A DNA stretch of 64,000 bases, taken from assembly GCF_046557915.1 (NCBI RefSeq), contig NZ_JBHEBG010000001.1, positions 372,001 through 436,000 on the forward strand. The letters are read 5' to 3'. Within the stretch, counting starts at the first letter, position 1. The number at the start of each line of letters is the position of its first letter. The notes under the pieces were generated by a model. That model had not been told where the DNA came from. It made no database searches and worked only from the letters and a program-made list of their open reading frames with translations. Source of the DNA: JBHEBG01 sp046557915. Lineage in GTDB: Bacteria; Bacteroidota; Bacteroidia; Flavobacteriales; Flavobacteriaceae. The translations under genes and the position numbers were made by a program. Positions 8,897-17,451 of this stretch are shown here, piece by piece.

Positions 8897-9363
8897 GCCG
8901 TTTTGGCCAAAGCTTTTCGCAAGGAGAGTATTACCCCCAAATGTAATCCTTCGTGATAGAGGTTAAAGGCCATGGCATCGGCAACGTTCCTTAGTGTTAC
9001 CTTGGTACTGGTGGTATATTCATTGTACGTATTAAAAACACCCTGTTCATAATCCTTTGCCGTCTGTTCCACAGTAGTCAGCAAAAGATCTTTAACCTGT
9101 TGAATCTCTGAATCTGAAATACTACCGTCTGGCACGGTCCCTTTCCTAAACCTATTTATTAATCCGTCGTCCACCAACATAGGCAACGAGCTGCACTTAT
9201 ATACCAAAAGTTGCTGGGTAACCACCACATGTGCTATGTTCCACCATAAGTTGTTTCGATATCCTTCCGGTACTTTTGCCAAAACCTCCAATGGAGTCTT
9301 TAAAAGTATCCCATGGAGGAGTTTTCTGTTTTGCAGGGTAATTTCTAAAAGATTTTGGACCAT
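8893..9363 (-). CDS. DinB-family metal-binding four-helix protein
   Basis: This 156-residue protein has the DinB/YfiT-like four-helix bundle architecture. The three metal-ligand histidines sit in their expected places: His45 in WWNIAHVVV, and His137 and His141 in YHEGLHLG. Family members are putative thiol-dependent transferases or stress-induced hydrolases, and the substrate here cannot be told. It overlaps the convergent lipoprotein gene by four bases, both stop codons sharing the sequence TTAA. It has no obvious operon partner. Confidence 0.85.
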   Translation of the reverse strand: MVQNLLEITLQNRKLLHGILLKTPLEVLAKVPEGYRNNLWWNIAHVVVTQQLLVYKCSSLPMLVDDGLINRFRKGTVPDGSISDSEIQQVKDLLLTTVEQTAKDYEQGVFNTYNEYTTSTKVTLRNVADAMAFNLYHEGLHLGVILSLRKALAKTA

Positions 9364-9466
9364 GATTGTTTTTTATAGGAGCATAAAAATAGTACAATTC
9401 ACACGAATTGGGTTTCTTTGTATTAGAATATTTTGGGTACAGGAAACCGCTTAAATTCTTTACACA

Positions 9467-9808
9467 ATGAAGGCTATTAACTTTAAGGGTAAAACATTTT
9501 CCCTGTTGGATAATTCAAAAAACGGTACCGCCAGTGAGCATACCGTGTTTAAATATGACCAGGAGGGCGATCTGGTAACGGCGGACTACTTTGGCGGATC
9601 GGTAAGGTATGGTAAGATCATAGCCAAATTGGAAGACAATACGCTACAAATGTTATATCAATGTATTACTGTGGAGAACGAATTAAAAGCAGGCAAAGCG
9701 TCTGCCAAAATAAGTGTGGTGGAGAACAACAAATTACTTTTAAAGCTTAACTGGGCGTGGTTGAACGGAAAAAAGGAAAAAGGAACATCGCACTACATCG
9801 AAAACTGA
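9467..9808 (+). CDS. Small conserved protein, often labelled N-acetylglutamate synthase
   Basis: This 113-residue soluble protein is predicted to be all beta, with alternating short strands (FKGKTFSLLDNSKNG, EGDLVTADYFGGSVRYGKII, LQMLYQCITVENELKAGK, LNWAWLNGKKEKG). From memory, this type is common in Bacteroidota and carries the database label n-acetylglutamate synthase. It is far too short for an acetyltransferase and shows no acetyl-CoA motif, so I treat that name as unsafe. It is followed after 28 bases by an ArsC-like gene and then a DMT transporter in the same direction, probably one operon. Confidence 0.75.
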   Translation: MKAINFKGKTFSLLDNSKNGTASEHTVFKYDQEGDLVTADYFGGSVRYGKIIAKLEDNTLQMLYQCITVENELKAGKASAKISVVENNKLLLKLNWAWLNGKKEKGTSHYIEN

Positions 9809-9836
9809 AATTTACGAACCAAAGTTGGCCACTAAA

Positions 9837-10190
9837 ATGAAAAAAATATATTATCTAAGTACTTGTGACACCTGCAAACGAATTTTGAACGCTCTACAGC
9901 CTCTTGATGGGTTTGAACTTCAAGACATTAAAGCGCAAGCTATTTCTACAGAACAACTGGCAGAAATGAAGAAACTCGCAGGCAGTTACGAGGCACTTTT
10001 TAGTAAACGGGCCAGATTGTATAAGGAAAGATCCCTAGCTTCGCAAAAGCTAACTGAGGACGATTATAAAAACTTGTTATTAGAGCATTATACTTTTCTT
10101 AAACGCCCGGTTATTTTAATAAACGATACCATTTTTATAGGAAATAGTAAACAGGTGGTAGCCGCCGCCAGAGAAACCATACATTCTTGA
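9837..10190 (+). CDS. ArsC/Spx-family thioredoxin-fold protein
   Basis: This 117-residue protein has the ArsC/Spx/YffB architecture. An N-terminal thioredoxin-like strand leads into the CxxC motif STCDTCKRIL (Cys10 and Cys13), a helical middle follows (SKRARLYKERSL), and near the C-terminus is the KRPVILIND block that holds the cis-proline. This supports a glutathione- or thiol-linked reductase, but no arsenic genes lie nearby, so arsenate reduction is not established. I chose the ATG at 9837 over an upstream in-frame TTG at 9825. Its stop codon overlaps the TTG start of the downstream transporter. Confidence 0.85.
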   Translation: MKKIYYLSTCDTCKRILNALQPLDGFELQDIKAQAISTEQLAEMKKLAGSYEALFSKRARLYKERSLASQKLTEDDYKNLLLEHYTFLKRPVILINDTIFIGNSKQVVAAARETIHS

Positions 10191-11080
10191 GCAAACGAAC
10201 CTTAGCCATTATGGCAGCCATAGGTGCCACCACCATATATGGGTTAAACCATACCATAGCAAAGGGTGTAATGCCCATGTATGTAAAGCCTTATGGTTTT
10301 ATCTTACTAAGGGTAACCGGTGCTGCAATTCTTTTTTGGGGTATTTCTTTTTTTGGGCCGAAGGAGGTTATAGAAAGAAAGGATTGGGGAAGGGTATTGG
10401 TTTGTTCAATCCTGGGAATGGCGATAAATATGCTGGCCTTTTTTAAAGGACTGGAACTTTCTACGCCAATTAATAGTGCTGTTTTAATTACGATAAGCCC
10501 CATAATTGTGGTAGTCCTCTCTGCGCTCTTCATTAAAGAGAAAATTACGCTGCAAAAGGCTTCCGGGGTATTATTGGGCTTTATCGGAGCCCTAGTACTG
10601 GTCCTTTTTGGAGCAGAGGCAAGAATAGATGCCCCTAATATACCTCTGGGCAATGCCTTGTTTATTGTGAACGCAGCTTCTTATGGAGCCTATTTGATCT
10701 TGGTTAAAAAATTAATCGAAAAATATCATCCATTTACCCTTATGAAGTGGATGTTTACCTTGGGAATTTTAATCAATCTTCCCGTAGCCTTTTCCGAATT
10801 CTCGGAAATTGTTTGGCAAGATCTTCCCAATGAGATCATTTTTGCTATTTTGTTCGTAATCATCGGAACTACATTTTTCACCTACCTCTTCAACATTTTT
10901 GCCCTTACACAATTAAAGGCATCTTCCTTAAGTGCCTTTATCTATTTACAACCCCTCTTGGGTATTATTTTTGCGCTGGCCACTGGTAAGGACAGTCTAA
11001 GTATGGTAAAAATACTTGCGGCTTTGTTGGTTTTGTTTGGTGTGTATTTAGCAAGCAAAAGACCTAAACCGGCACCATAG
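10187..11080 (+). CDS. DMT-superfamily (EamA) transporter
   Basis: This 297-residue inner-membrane protein has about ten hydrophobic segments arranged as two EamA repeats. The first repeat contains the hallmark ELSTPINSAVLITISPIIVVVLSALFI region, the second LKASSLSAFIYLQPLLGIIFA, and it ends with a short basic tail. Members export metabolites or amino acids, and the substrate here is not predictable. The start is a TTG at 10187 overlapping the TGA of the ArsC-like gene (TTGA); an ATG at 10211 is the alternative but would trim the first membrane helix. The overlap suggests translational coupling. Confidence 0.88.
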   Translation: MSKRTLAIMAAIGATTIYGLNHTIAKGVMPMYVKPYGFILLRVTGAAILFWGISFFGPKEVIERKDWGRVLVCSILGMAINMLAFFKGLELSTPINSAVLITISPIIVVVLSALFIKEKITLQKASGVLLGFIGALVLVLFGAEARIDAPNIPLGNALFIVNAASYGAYLILVKKLIEKYHPFTLMKWMFTLGILINLPVAFSEFSEIVWQDLPNEIIFAILFVIIGTTFFTYLFNIFALTQLKASSLSAFIYLQPLLGIIFALATGKDSLSMVKILAALLVLFGVYLASKRPKPAP

Positions 11081-11184
11081 GTGCTAAATATTTATTAGCT
11101 CTTCTTTAAAAGACCCCCGTTTTAAATACGCTGGATAAATGTGAAGTATTATTCCTATTTTTAAATGCATTAAAAATTTAGAGC

Positions 11185-12162
11185 ATGAGTAAAAAACCCG
11201 AGTTTATAAAAAACCTTTCATTACCGGCAATTGCCGCCCCTATGTTTCTTATTTCTGGGCCAAACTTGGTCATAGAATGTTGCAAAAATGGTATTGTGGG
11301 CACATTCCCCGCCCTAAACCAACGGACAAGTGAAGGTTTTGAAGCATGGCTGATCGAAATAAAGGAAGCCCTGGCCAAATTTGAATCGGAAACAGGTAAA
11401 AAAGCTGCTCCTTTCGGAGTAAACCTTATTGTACATCCTACCAACCCTAGATTGGAAAGCGATCTAAAGCTTTGCATAAAACACAAAGTCCCCATTATTA
11501 TTACTTCTTTAGGAGCGGTTTCACAGGTAGTGGATGCTGTCCATAGTTACGGTGGGCTGGTGTTCCACGATGTTATAAAAAAACGACATGCCCAAAAAGC
11601 CGCAGGTGCTGGAGTTGACGGGTTAATTCTTGTAGCTGCCGGTGCGGGGGGACACGCAGGGACAATAAACCCTATGACCTTGGTTGCCGAGATAAAAAAG
11701 TTCTACGACAAAACCATCATCCTTTCCGGTTGCATAAGTACGGGCAGGGATATTGCTTCGGCTTTACAAATGGACGCCGATCTTGCGTATATGGGCACCC
11801 GTTTTATAAACACCCAAGAAAGCAAGGCCCCGGAGGAATATCGTAAAATGATAGTTGATGCAGGAGCAAGCGATGTAGTGTATACAGCCGCCATTTCTGG
11901 TGTGCACGCCAACTTTCTGGGCGCAAGCCTGCAAGCCGCAGGCATTAGTGCCGAAGACCTTAAAAAGGATGTGAAGATAGATTTTGGCAAGGAGTTGGAT
12001 ACAGAGGCCAAGGCTTGGAAAACAATATGGTCTGCCGGGCAGGGTTCTGCAACAATAGATTCCTTGGCCCCTACCGTATCCGAGCTGGTGTCTACCCTGA
12101 AATCGGAATTTAAGACATCCATCGAGGAACAAGCAAAGCTCTTGGAAATCTATCCAAAATAA
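11185..12162 (+). CDS. Nitronate monooxygenase (2-nitropropane dioxygenase family)
   Basis: This 325-residue flavoenzyme oxidises alkyl nitronates using FMN and oxygen in the cytoplasm, a detoxification role. The TIM-barrel features are visible: the N-terminal LPAIAAPMFLISGPNLVIEC, the phosphate-binding GVDGLILVAAGAGGHAG with the conserved AGGHAG histidine near residue 158, and the C-terminal ILSGCISTGRDIASALQMDADLAYMGTRF FMN-binding segment. The length and motifs fit class II nitronate monooxygenases. The 104-base gap upstream separates it from the DMT transporter, so it probably has its own promoter, although no clean TAnnTTTG is visible. Confidence 0.9.
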   Translation: MSKKPEFIKNLSLPAIAAPMFLISGPNLVIECCKNGIVGTFPALNQRTSEGFEAWLIEIKEALAKFESETGKKAAPFGVNLIVHPTNPRLESDLKLCIKHKVPIIITSLGAVSQVVDAVHSYGGLVFHDVIKKRHAQKAAGAGVDGLILVAAGAGGHAGTINPMTLVAEIKKFYDKTIILSGCISTGRDIASALQMDADLAYMGTRFINTQESKAPEEYRKMIVDAGASDVVYTAAISGVHANFLGASLQAAGISAEDLKKDVKIDFGKELDTEAKAWKTIWSAGQGSATIDSLAPTVSELVSTLKSEFKTSIEEQAKLLEIYPK

Positions 12163-12311
12163 TGACAATCCCATATTTCCCATTGGTAATTATCAATTGA
12201 TCATTGTTATAAAACGGTGCTTGGCCGTACAATCGAAATTAATATTCGGGACATGTTGAAAGAGAAAAATGTGCTAGAGCCAATTAGATCAAAAGACCAT
12301 ATGCTACATTA

Positions 12312-13274
12312 ATGCCCTTAGTAACTACAAACTACAATCCTCCACTAGTATTTAAGAACGGGCATATAGCTACCATATATGCCGGTATTTTTAGAACGAT
12401 ATCACCTATTGGACAGCAGCGAGAGCGTATTGATCTGCCCGACGGTGATTTTCTTGATCTGGACTGGAGTTTTGCTCCTAGGGAAACTGATAGGGTAGTG
12501 ATCCTTTTACATGGCCTGGAAGGCAATGCCCAACGCCCGTATATTACCGGAAGTGCCAAAATATTCAACGCTTTTGGCATAGATGCCTGTGCCGTTAACC
12601 ATAGGAGTTGCAGCGGGGAGGTCAATAAACTGTTCCGTTCGTATCATTCAGGTGCCACAGAAGATCTGGAAGCCACCATACAGTATATTTTAAACACAAA
12701 AAAGTATTCCGAAATCTATATCAAAGGTTTTAGCCTAGGGGCAAACCTTACGCTAAAATACCTTGGGGAAGGGCGCAATGTCCCCAAGCAGATCAAGGCG
12801 GCAATCGCCGTATCTGTTCCCTGCAGCCTGCACAGTTCGTTAGTAGAACTCCTAAAGCCAAAGAACATGGCATATGCAAAGCGTTTTAAAAATCACCTTC
12901 TAGCAAAGTTACGTGAAAAACAACGTCTGTTTCCAAACCTTATATCAGACATGGACATAAAAAATGTGAAAACCTTAAAGGACTTTGATGATATCTATAC
13001 CAGCAGGGCACATGGTTTTAAGAACGCTATGGATTATTACAAGAAATGTAGCTGTTTGCAATTTCTTCCCCATGTTAAAGTGCCGAGCCTAATCATAAAT
13101 GCACAAAACGATTCCTTTCTGGGCCCCGCTTGTTATCCTTGGGCCTATGCTGAAAATAATGAGTATCTATATATGGAAGTTCCCAAATATGGAGGTCATG
13201 TAGGTTTTTATGATAAGCATAACACCACTTACACGGAGAAAAGGGCATTAAAGTTTTTGGAAGAACTCTTTTGA
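12312..13274 (+). CDS. YheT-family alpha/beta hydrolase
   Basis: This 320-residue protein is a YheT/EMB8-type alpha/beta hydrolase. The family N-terminus PPLVFKNGHIATIYAGIF is present, then the oxyanion region LLHGLEGNAQRPY, the nucleophile elbow IKGFSLGANLTLKYLGEG with the catalytic serine in GFSLG, and a late Asp (NAQNDSFLG) and His (KYGGHVGF) completing the triad. Substrates of this family are poorly known (esters or lipids). The ATG overlaps the stop codon of a 19-codon upstream reading frame (12253-12312) as TAATG. The cytochrome gene follows after 44 bases in the same direction. Confidence 0.88.
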   Translation: MPLVTTNYNPPLVFKNGHIATIYAGIFRTISPIGQQRERIDLPDGDFLDLDWSFAPRETDRVVILLHGLEGNAQRPYITGSAKIFNAFGIDACAVNHRSCSGEVNKLFRSYHSGATEDLEATIQYILNTKKYSEIYIKGFSLGANLTLKYLGEGRNVPKQIKAAIAVSVPCSLHSSLVELLKPKNMAYAKRFKNHLLAKLREKQRLFPNLISDMDIKNVKTLKDFDDIYTSRAHGFKNAMDYYKKCSCLQFLPHVKVPSLIINAQNDSFLGPACYPWAYAENNEYLYMEVPKYGGHVGFYDKHNTTYTEKRALKFLEELF

Positions 13275-13318
13275 GTTATGATATTTCTTATATTAGTGGC
13301 TCTAAACATTTTAAATCG

Positions 13319-13795
13319 ATGAAAAAAGTATTAGTTGTTTTAACCCTTGGAATGCTTGTGGTTAGTTGTGGTGAAAAAAAGGAAGAAAAGAAAGAAGGGT
13401 TTGAAATGAACCGTGCCAAGAAGGAAGTAAAGGCCGCCCAATCTGAAGGGGTACCTGTTGATCTAAACAATAAAGGTATCGGACCTATAACCTCGGTAAC
13501 GTTCGCTGATGAAGTAGATGCAGAACTTGCAGCAGCCGGTGAAGCAAAATTTAATACCATTTGTACTGCCTGTCATATGGTAGATCAAAGAATGATAGGG
13601 CCCGCAATGCAAGGAGTATACGAGCGCAGAAGTCCGGAATGGGTAATGAACATGATATTGAACCCAACAGGTATGCTAAAGGAAGATCCTATAGCTAAGG
13701 CGTTATTGAAAGAGTATAACAATGCCATAATGCTAGATCAAAAACTTTCCGAAACCGATGCACGGGCATTGGCAGAATATCTTAGGACGTTATAG
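13319..13795 (+). CDS. Lipoprotein c-type cytochrome
   Basis: This 158-residue protein has a lipoprotein signal with lipobox VVSC (Cys17), then a lysine/glutamate-rich linker, then a class I cytochrome c domain. The haem attachment motif is CTACH at residues 82-86, and Met138 in NNAIML is a plausible sixth ligand. It should be membrane-anchored, carrying electrons in the periplasm. I set the start at the ATG at 13319; an upstream in-frame extension would put 16 residues before the signal. It ends shortly before a strong terminator. No oxidase subunit lies nearby, so its partner is unknown. Confidence 0.9.
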   Translation: MKKVLVVLTLGMLVVSCGEKKEEKKEGFEMNRAKKEVKAAQSEGVPVDLNNKGIGPITSVTFADEVDAELAAAGEAKFNTICTACHMVDQRMIGPAMQGVYERRSPEWVMNMILNPTGMLKEDPIAKALLKEYNNAIMLDQKLSETDARALAEYLRTL

Positions 13796-13820
13796 CAAGA
13801 TAAAGGCAAAAATACATAGG

Positions 13821-13857
13821 CGCTTGCTTGACCCTCAGGGCAAGTAAGCGTTTTTTT
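13821..13857 (+). terminator. Rho-independent terminator after the cytochrome gene
   Basis: A 10-bp stem (CGCTTGCTTG paired with CAAGTAAGCG, one G-T pair), extended by a CCC/GGG inner stem, is followed by seven T residues. Confidence 0.92.
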
Positions 13858-13887
13858 ATGCGATGATAACCCGCAAACAAGGTCTTA

Positions 13888-14640
13888 ATGAAAAAAATTA
13901 AGGACAAGTTTTCTCAGCAAGCCAAACACTATCAAAAATTTAGGCCCACCTATCCTACTTCTCTTTACAAGGAAATTTTAGGACTTACGGAAACGCGGGA
14001 CCGTGCTTGGGATTGTGGTACTGGGAACGGACAGGTAGCCATAGAGCTGGCCCATCATTTTGTAGCAGTTGATGCTACGGATATCAGTGCTAAACAATTG
14101 CAATACGCCAAGAGGGCAAACAATATAAACTACTCCCAACAACGGGCAGAGGAAACTAAGTTCAATGACAACATATTCGATCTAATTACAGTTGCGCAGG
14201 CCGCGCATTGGTTTGACATGGAAGGTTATAACAGAGAGTTTTTAAGGGTAGCCAAAAATGGAGCCTTGATCGCTCTATGGGGTTATGGCCTCTTACGGAT
14301 AAATGCGGAGATAGATTTCTTTATTGATCAATTTTATTCAGAAATCGTTGGACCCTATTGGAACATGGAGCGCAAACACGTGGATAATGCCTATAGATCG
14401 ATACCATTCCACTTTCAAGAAATTCAGCTAAACGAGGAACATTCCATTACTGCCGTATGGACGATTTCCCAACTACAGGGTTATCTCAATTCATGGTCTA
14501 GCGTACAGAATTACAGGAACGACAAAGGGGTGAACCCCGTTGATGCCTTCATGGATAAACTAGTCCCCCATTGGAAAAATAACGAAACCAAGGGAGTTCG
14601 TTTTCCCATATTTACCCGTGTTGGCAGGGTCCGAAAATAA
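13888..14640 (+). CDS. Class I SAM-dependent methyltransferase
   Basis: This 250-residue protein has the Methyltransf_11 fold. Motif I is AWDCGTGNGQVAIELA (about residues 37-52). The acidic post-I position is in VDATDISAKQLQYA, and a later motif is DLITVAQAAHWFDM, where the AAHWFD signature is typical of the ubiquinone/biotin-type small-molecule methyltransferase group. The opening MKKIKDKFSQQAKHYQKFRPTYP is also characteristic. The substrate is unknown. It ends only seven bases from the convergent SulP gene and starts about 30 bases after the preceding terminator. Confidence 0.88.
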   Translation: MKKIKDKFSQQAKHYQKFRPTYPTSLYKEILGLTETRDRAWDCGTGNGQVAIELAHHFVAVDATDISAKQLQYAKRANNINYSQQRAEETKFNDNIFDLITVAQAAHWFDMEGYNREFLRVAKNGALIALWGYGLLRINAEIDFFIDQFYSEIVGPYWNMERKHVDNAYRSIPFHFQEIQLNEEHSITAVWTISQLQGYLNSWSSVQNYRNDKGVNPVDAFMDKLVPHWKNNETKGVRFPIFTRVGRVRK

Positions 14641-14647
14641 TTATTGC

Positions 14648-16240
14648 TTAAACTTCCAGTTTTTTTACTTTGTCCGCCACTACTTTATAGGTAGGATCTT
14701 CCAAAACGTTTACCTCTATAATTTTATCGGCATTCGCTAAAAGTCTCCTACAATCCCGGCTCAAATGCTTTAGATGCACCTTTTTGCCTACCTTTTGATA
14801 TCGTTCGGTAATCTTGTTCAATGCTTCGATTCCCGACATATCGGCTACCCTACTTTCCTTAAAATCGATAATCACTTCGGCGGGATCGTTTTGAACATCA
14901 AATTTTTCGGCAAAGGCGGTTGTCGATCCAAAAAACAATGGGCCATAAATTTCATAATGCTTTACACCGTTTTCATCAATGGTCTTGCGAGCCCTGATAC
15001 GTTTTGCGTTTTCCCAGGAATAGGCCAAAGCAGAGATAATGACTCCGAATAAAACCGCAACGGCCAAATTGTGTGTAATAGCCGTAATCAGGGTAACCAA
15101 TACCATCACCACTACATCGGAAGTTGGCATTTTTCTAAAAGTCTTAAAACTTGCCCATTCAAAAGTGCCAATGGCAACCATAAACATTAACCCTACCAGG
15201 GCAGCCATGGGCAATTGTTCTATAAGACTAGACCCGAACATAATAAATACCAACAACATAATTGCTGCTGTAATACCAGACAATCTGGCCCTTGCACCGG
15301 CGGAGGTATTGATTAAGCTTTGCCCAATCATTGCGCAGCCTCCCATTCCGGACAAAAAGCCAGAAAATATATTGGCGGTTCCTTGTGCTATACATTCTTT
15401 GTTGCCACTACCTCTGGTCTCTGTAATCTCATCGATGATATTGAGGGTCAATAAACTTTCTATCAATCCTACCCCGGCCACAATGGCGGCATAAGGGAAA
15501 ATAAGTCGCAATGATTCTAACGTAAGTGGTATGTTTGGAATAGATAGGGGCGGAAACCCTCCTTTAATACTTTCCCCTTCCTTTATGGTATCCGCAACGG
15601 TAAGGGTATCAATGCCAAATCCAATAACCAGAGCGGAAACCACTATTATGGCCAATAAAGACGAGGGTATTGCTTTTGTGAGTTTTGGAAAGCCCCAAAT
15701 GATAATCATGGTTAAAAGCGTAAGACCCAACATGGTCCAAAACGCCGACCCCGATAAAAGTTCCGTACTTCCTTTTTGATAAAAATTAGGAAATTGGGCC
15801 ATAAAGATTATTATGGCCAAGCCGTTTACAAACCCGAACATTACCGGATGAGGCACCAATCTTATGAACTTTCCCAACCGTAATAGACCGGCACCAATCT
15901 GCAAAAGCCCTGCAATGATAACAGTGGCGAAAACATAATTCAGTATGGTATCGGGTGTTATTCCGGGAAAAGTATTTTTAAGTTCTAAGATAAGGCCAAT
16001 GAAAATGACGGCAACGGCACCTGTTGCACCCGAAATCATTCCGGGCCTACCACCCAAAATAGCGGTTATCAGAGCCAATACAAAGGCAGCATATAAACCG
16101 GTCAATGGCGAAAATCCAGGGATTAGGGCAAAGGCAATGGCCTCTGGCACCAAAGCCAGGGCCACGGTAAGACCAGATAGTACCTCTGTTCTATAATTTA
16201 CCTTCTGGGAAAAATCGAATAGGTTTAAATACTTCTTCAT
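14648..16240 (-). CDS. SulP-family anion transporter with STAS domain
   Basis: This 530-residue inner-membrane protein belongs to the SulP/SLC26 family of sulfate, bicarbonate or dicarboxylate carriers. It has the N-terminal VLSGLTVALALVPEAIAFALIPG and GLYAAFVLALITAILGGRPGM signatures, about 12-14 hydrophobic segments up to roughly residue 420, and a cytoplasmic STAS domain (about 430-528). The STAS domain contains VADMSGIEALNKITERYQKVGKK. The substrate cannot be read from sequence. It differs clearly from the two SulP proteins near the right end, which surround a carbonic anhydrase. Confidence 0.92.
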   Translation of the reverse strand: MKKYLNLFDFSQKVNYRTEVLSGLTVALALVPEAIAFALIPGFSPLTGLYAAFVLALITAILGGRPGMISGATGAVAVIFIGLILELKNTFPGITPDTILNYVFATVIIAGLLQIGAGLLRLGKFIRLVPHPVMFGFVNGLAIIIFMAQFPNFYQKGSTELLSGSAFWTMLGLTLLTMIIIWGFPKLTKAIPSSLLAIIVVSALVIGFGIDTLTVADTIKEGESIKGGFPPLSIPNIPLTLESLRLIFPYAAIVAGVGLIESLLTLNIIDEITETRGSGNKECIAQGTANIFSGFLSGMGGCAMIGQSLINTSAGARARLSGITAAIMLLVFIMFGSSLIEQLPMAALVGLMFMVAIGTFEWASFKTFRKMPTSDVVVMVLVTLITAITHNLAVAVLFGVIISALAYSWENAKRIRARKTIDENGVKHYEIYGPLFFGSTTAFAEKFDVQNDPAEVIIDFKESRVADMSGIEALNKITERYQKVGKKVHLKHLSRDCRRLLANADKIIEVNVLEDPTYKVVADKVKKLEV

Positions 16241-16323
16241 GCCTTTCGCATTTAAGGGCGCAAAAGTAGTGTTAAATGGTTTTACCTCAACTATATCACC
16301 TAAAAAATTAACCTATTCTCAAT

Positions 16324-17307
16324 CTACCAGTCTTTTAGACCTAACAATCGTTCTCCAAGAGCCGATAATTTAGCGGTTTCATATTTGGTCTGTTCCCAAT
16401 TTCTGGGATCGCCGGGAAAAGCATATCCTTTGGGAGCAATTCTATTCTTCCAGGAATTGATGCGCCATTGCCTCATTTCTTCATTGTCTTCCTCTGCAGG
16501 CATCATGGATATGTACTGGGCAATCCGCACCTTGTCCTTAGACCTATTTGGTCTAATGCCATGTGGTTGGCAACTATTAAAGATCAGTAGGTCGCCAGCA
16601 TTCATCTTTACCTTTACCAAATCGTTTTCAAAACCCGTGGTATCTGGTTTAAAGCGGTCCCTGTCCTCGGGCTGGGTAAGTTTCCAGGTATCATAGGTTC
16701 TAAAAAGTTCTGGGATGCACTGAAAACCGCCCATATTGGGATCTGTCTGATCTGCCAACGCCAATACGCCTTGCACGTTCTGCGGTTTGGTTTCGGGGTC
16801 ATAATCCCAATGAATAAACCCTTTATACTCAAAACCTTCTCGAAGCGGAAAATTTAGATTGGCCCGATCAATGGTTACCCAAAGTTTTTCGGTGCCCCAC
16901 ACATCTACAAATGCATCGTACACCCTTTGCATCTGCCGGTTGTTCCAAAGATGTTGATGATTATATACCTCTACCATGCCCGTACCTGTAAGTTCCTTCA
17001 TTTGCATTTCTGCCCGTGGTGGAGCATACCATGTCTCTTGATCATTTGGATCTTTTTCATCAAACTCCCAAAGAAAATTAGCAGTGGTCAAGGCCTGTTC
17101 CCTTGGCACGGCCGCTTTAACGACAACATATCCATTATGTTTCCAAAAAGCCCAATCTTCCTCACTTAAAACACGTAAGGTTTCCCCTTTTTCCCTGCTG
17201 TTCAATTTTATTCTACTGCTTGTGGCCGTTGAAGGGTTTCCGGGAATGTCTTCATGGGCAGTATTGGCCATTTTAATATGATCTGTTTTGTTCTCTGAAG
17301 CTTTCAT
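16324..17307 (-). CDS. Phytanoyl-CoA dioxygenase (PhyH) family oxygenase
   Basis: This 327-residue protein is an Fe(II)/2-oxoglutarate-type oxygenase of the PhyH family. The facial triad is visible as His166 and Asp168 in FIHWDYDP and His249 in NSCQPHGIRP, with an arginine near residue 261 (RIAQYIS) suited to binding the 2-oxoglutarate carboxylate. The substrate is unknown; in marine bacteria this family acts on lipids, phosphonates, ectoine-like or secondary metabolites. It is divergent from an AraC regulator, 144 bases apart, which makes the regulator its likely controller. The N-terminal 40 residues are polar and may be disordered; an internal Met13 could be the true start. Confidence 0.85.
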   Translation of the reverse strand: MKASENKTDHIKMANTAHEDIPGNPSTATSSRIKLNSREKGETLRVLSEEDWAFWKHNGYVVVKAAVPREQALTTANFLWEFDEKDPNDQETWYAPPRAEMQMKELTGTGMVEVYNHQHLWNNRQMQRVYDAFVDVWGTEKLWVTIDRANLNFPLREGFEYKGFIHWDYDPETKPQNVQGVLALADQTDPNMGGFQCIPELFRTYDTWKLTQPEDRDRFKPDTTGFENDLVKVKMNAGDLLIFNSCQPHGIRPNRSKDKVRIAQYISMMPAEEDNEEMRQWRINSWKNRIAPKGYAFPGDPRNWEQTKYETAKLSALGERLLGLKDW

Positions 17308-17451
17308 ACTTGGAGTTTTTACTATTTGACATGATAAATTTAGGAAAACAGGCTAATGCATTTCAACCATGATATTAACCATAATTTGAACTATATTGAC
17401 TTTTTTATACGTTTTGAAGCCATTTAGACATAATTTAGTTATATTATTGAT

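Noticed and set aside
9467..9808. N-acetylglutamate synthase
   Set aside because: The protein is about a third of the necessary length and has no acetyl-CoA motif; the name appears to be a carried-over label.
15039..15494. A 151-codon plus-strand frame inside the SulP gene
   Set aside because: It is a shadow of a membrane-protein gene; its composition simply mirrors that gene.
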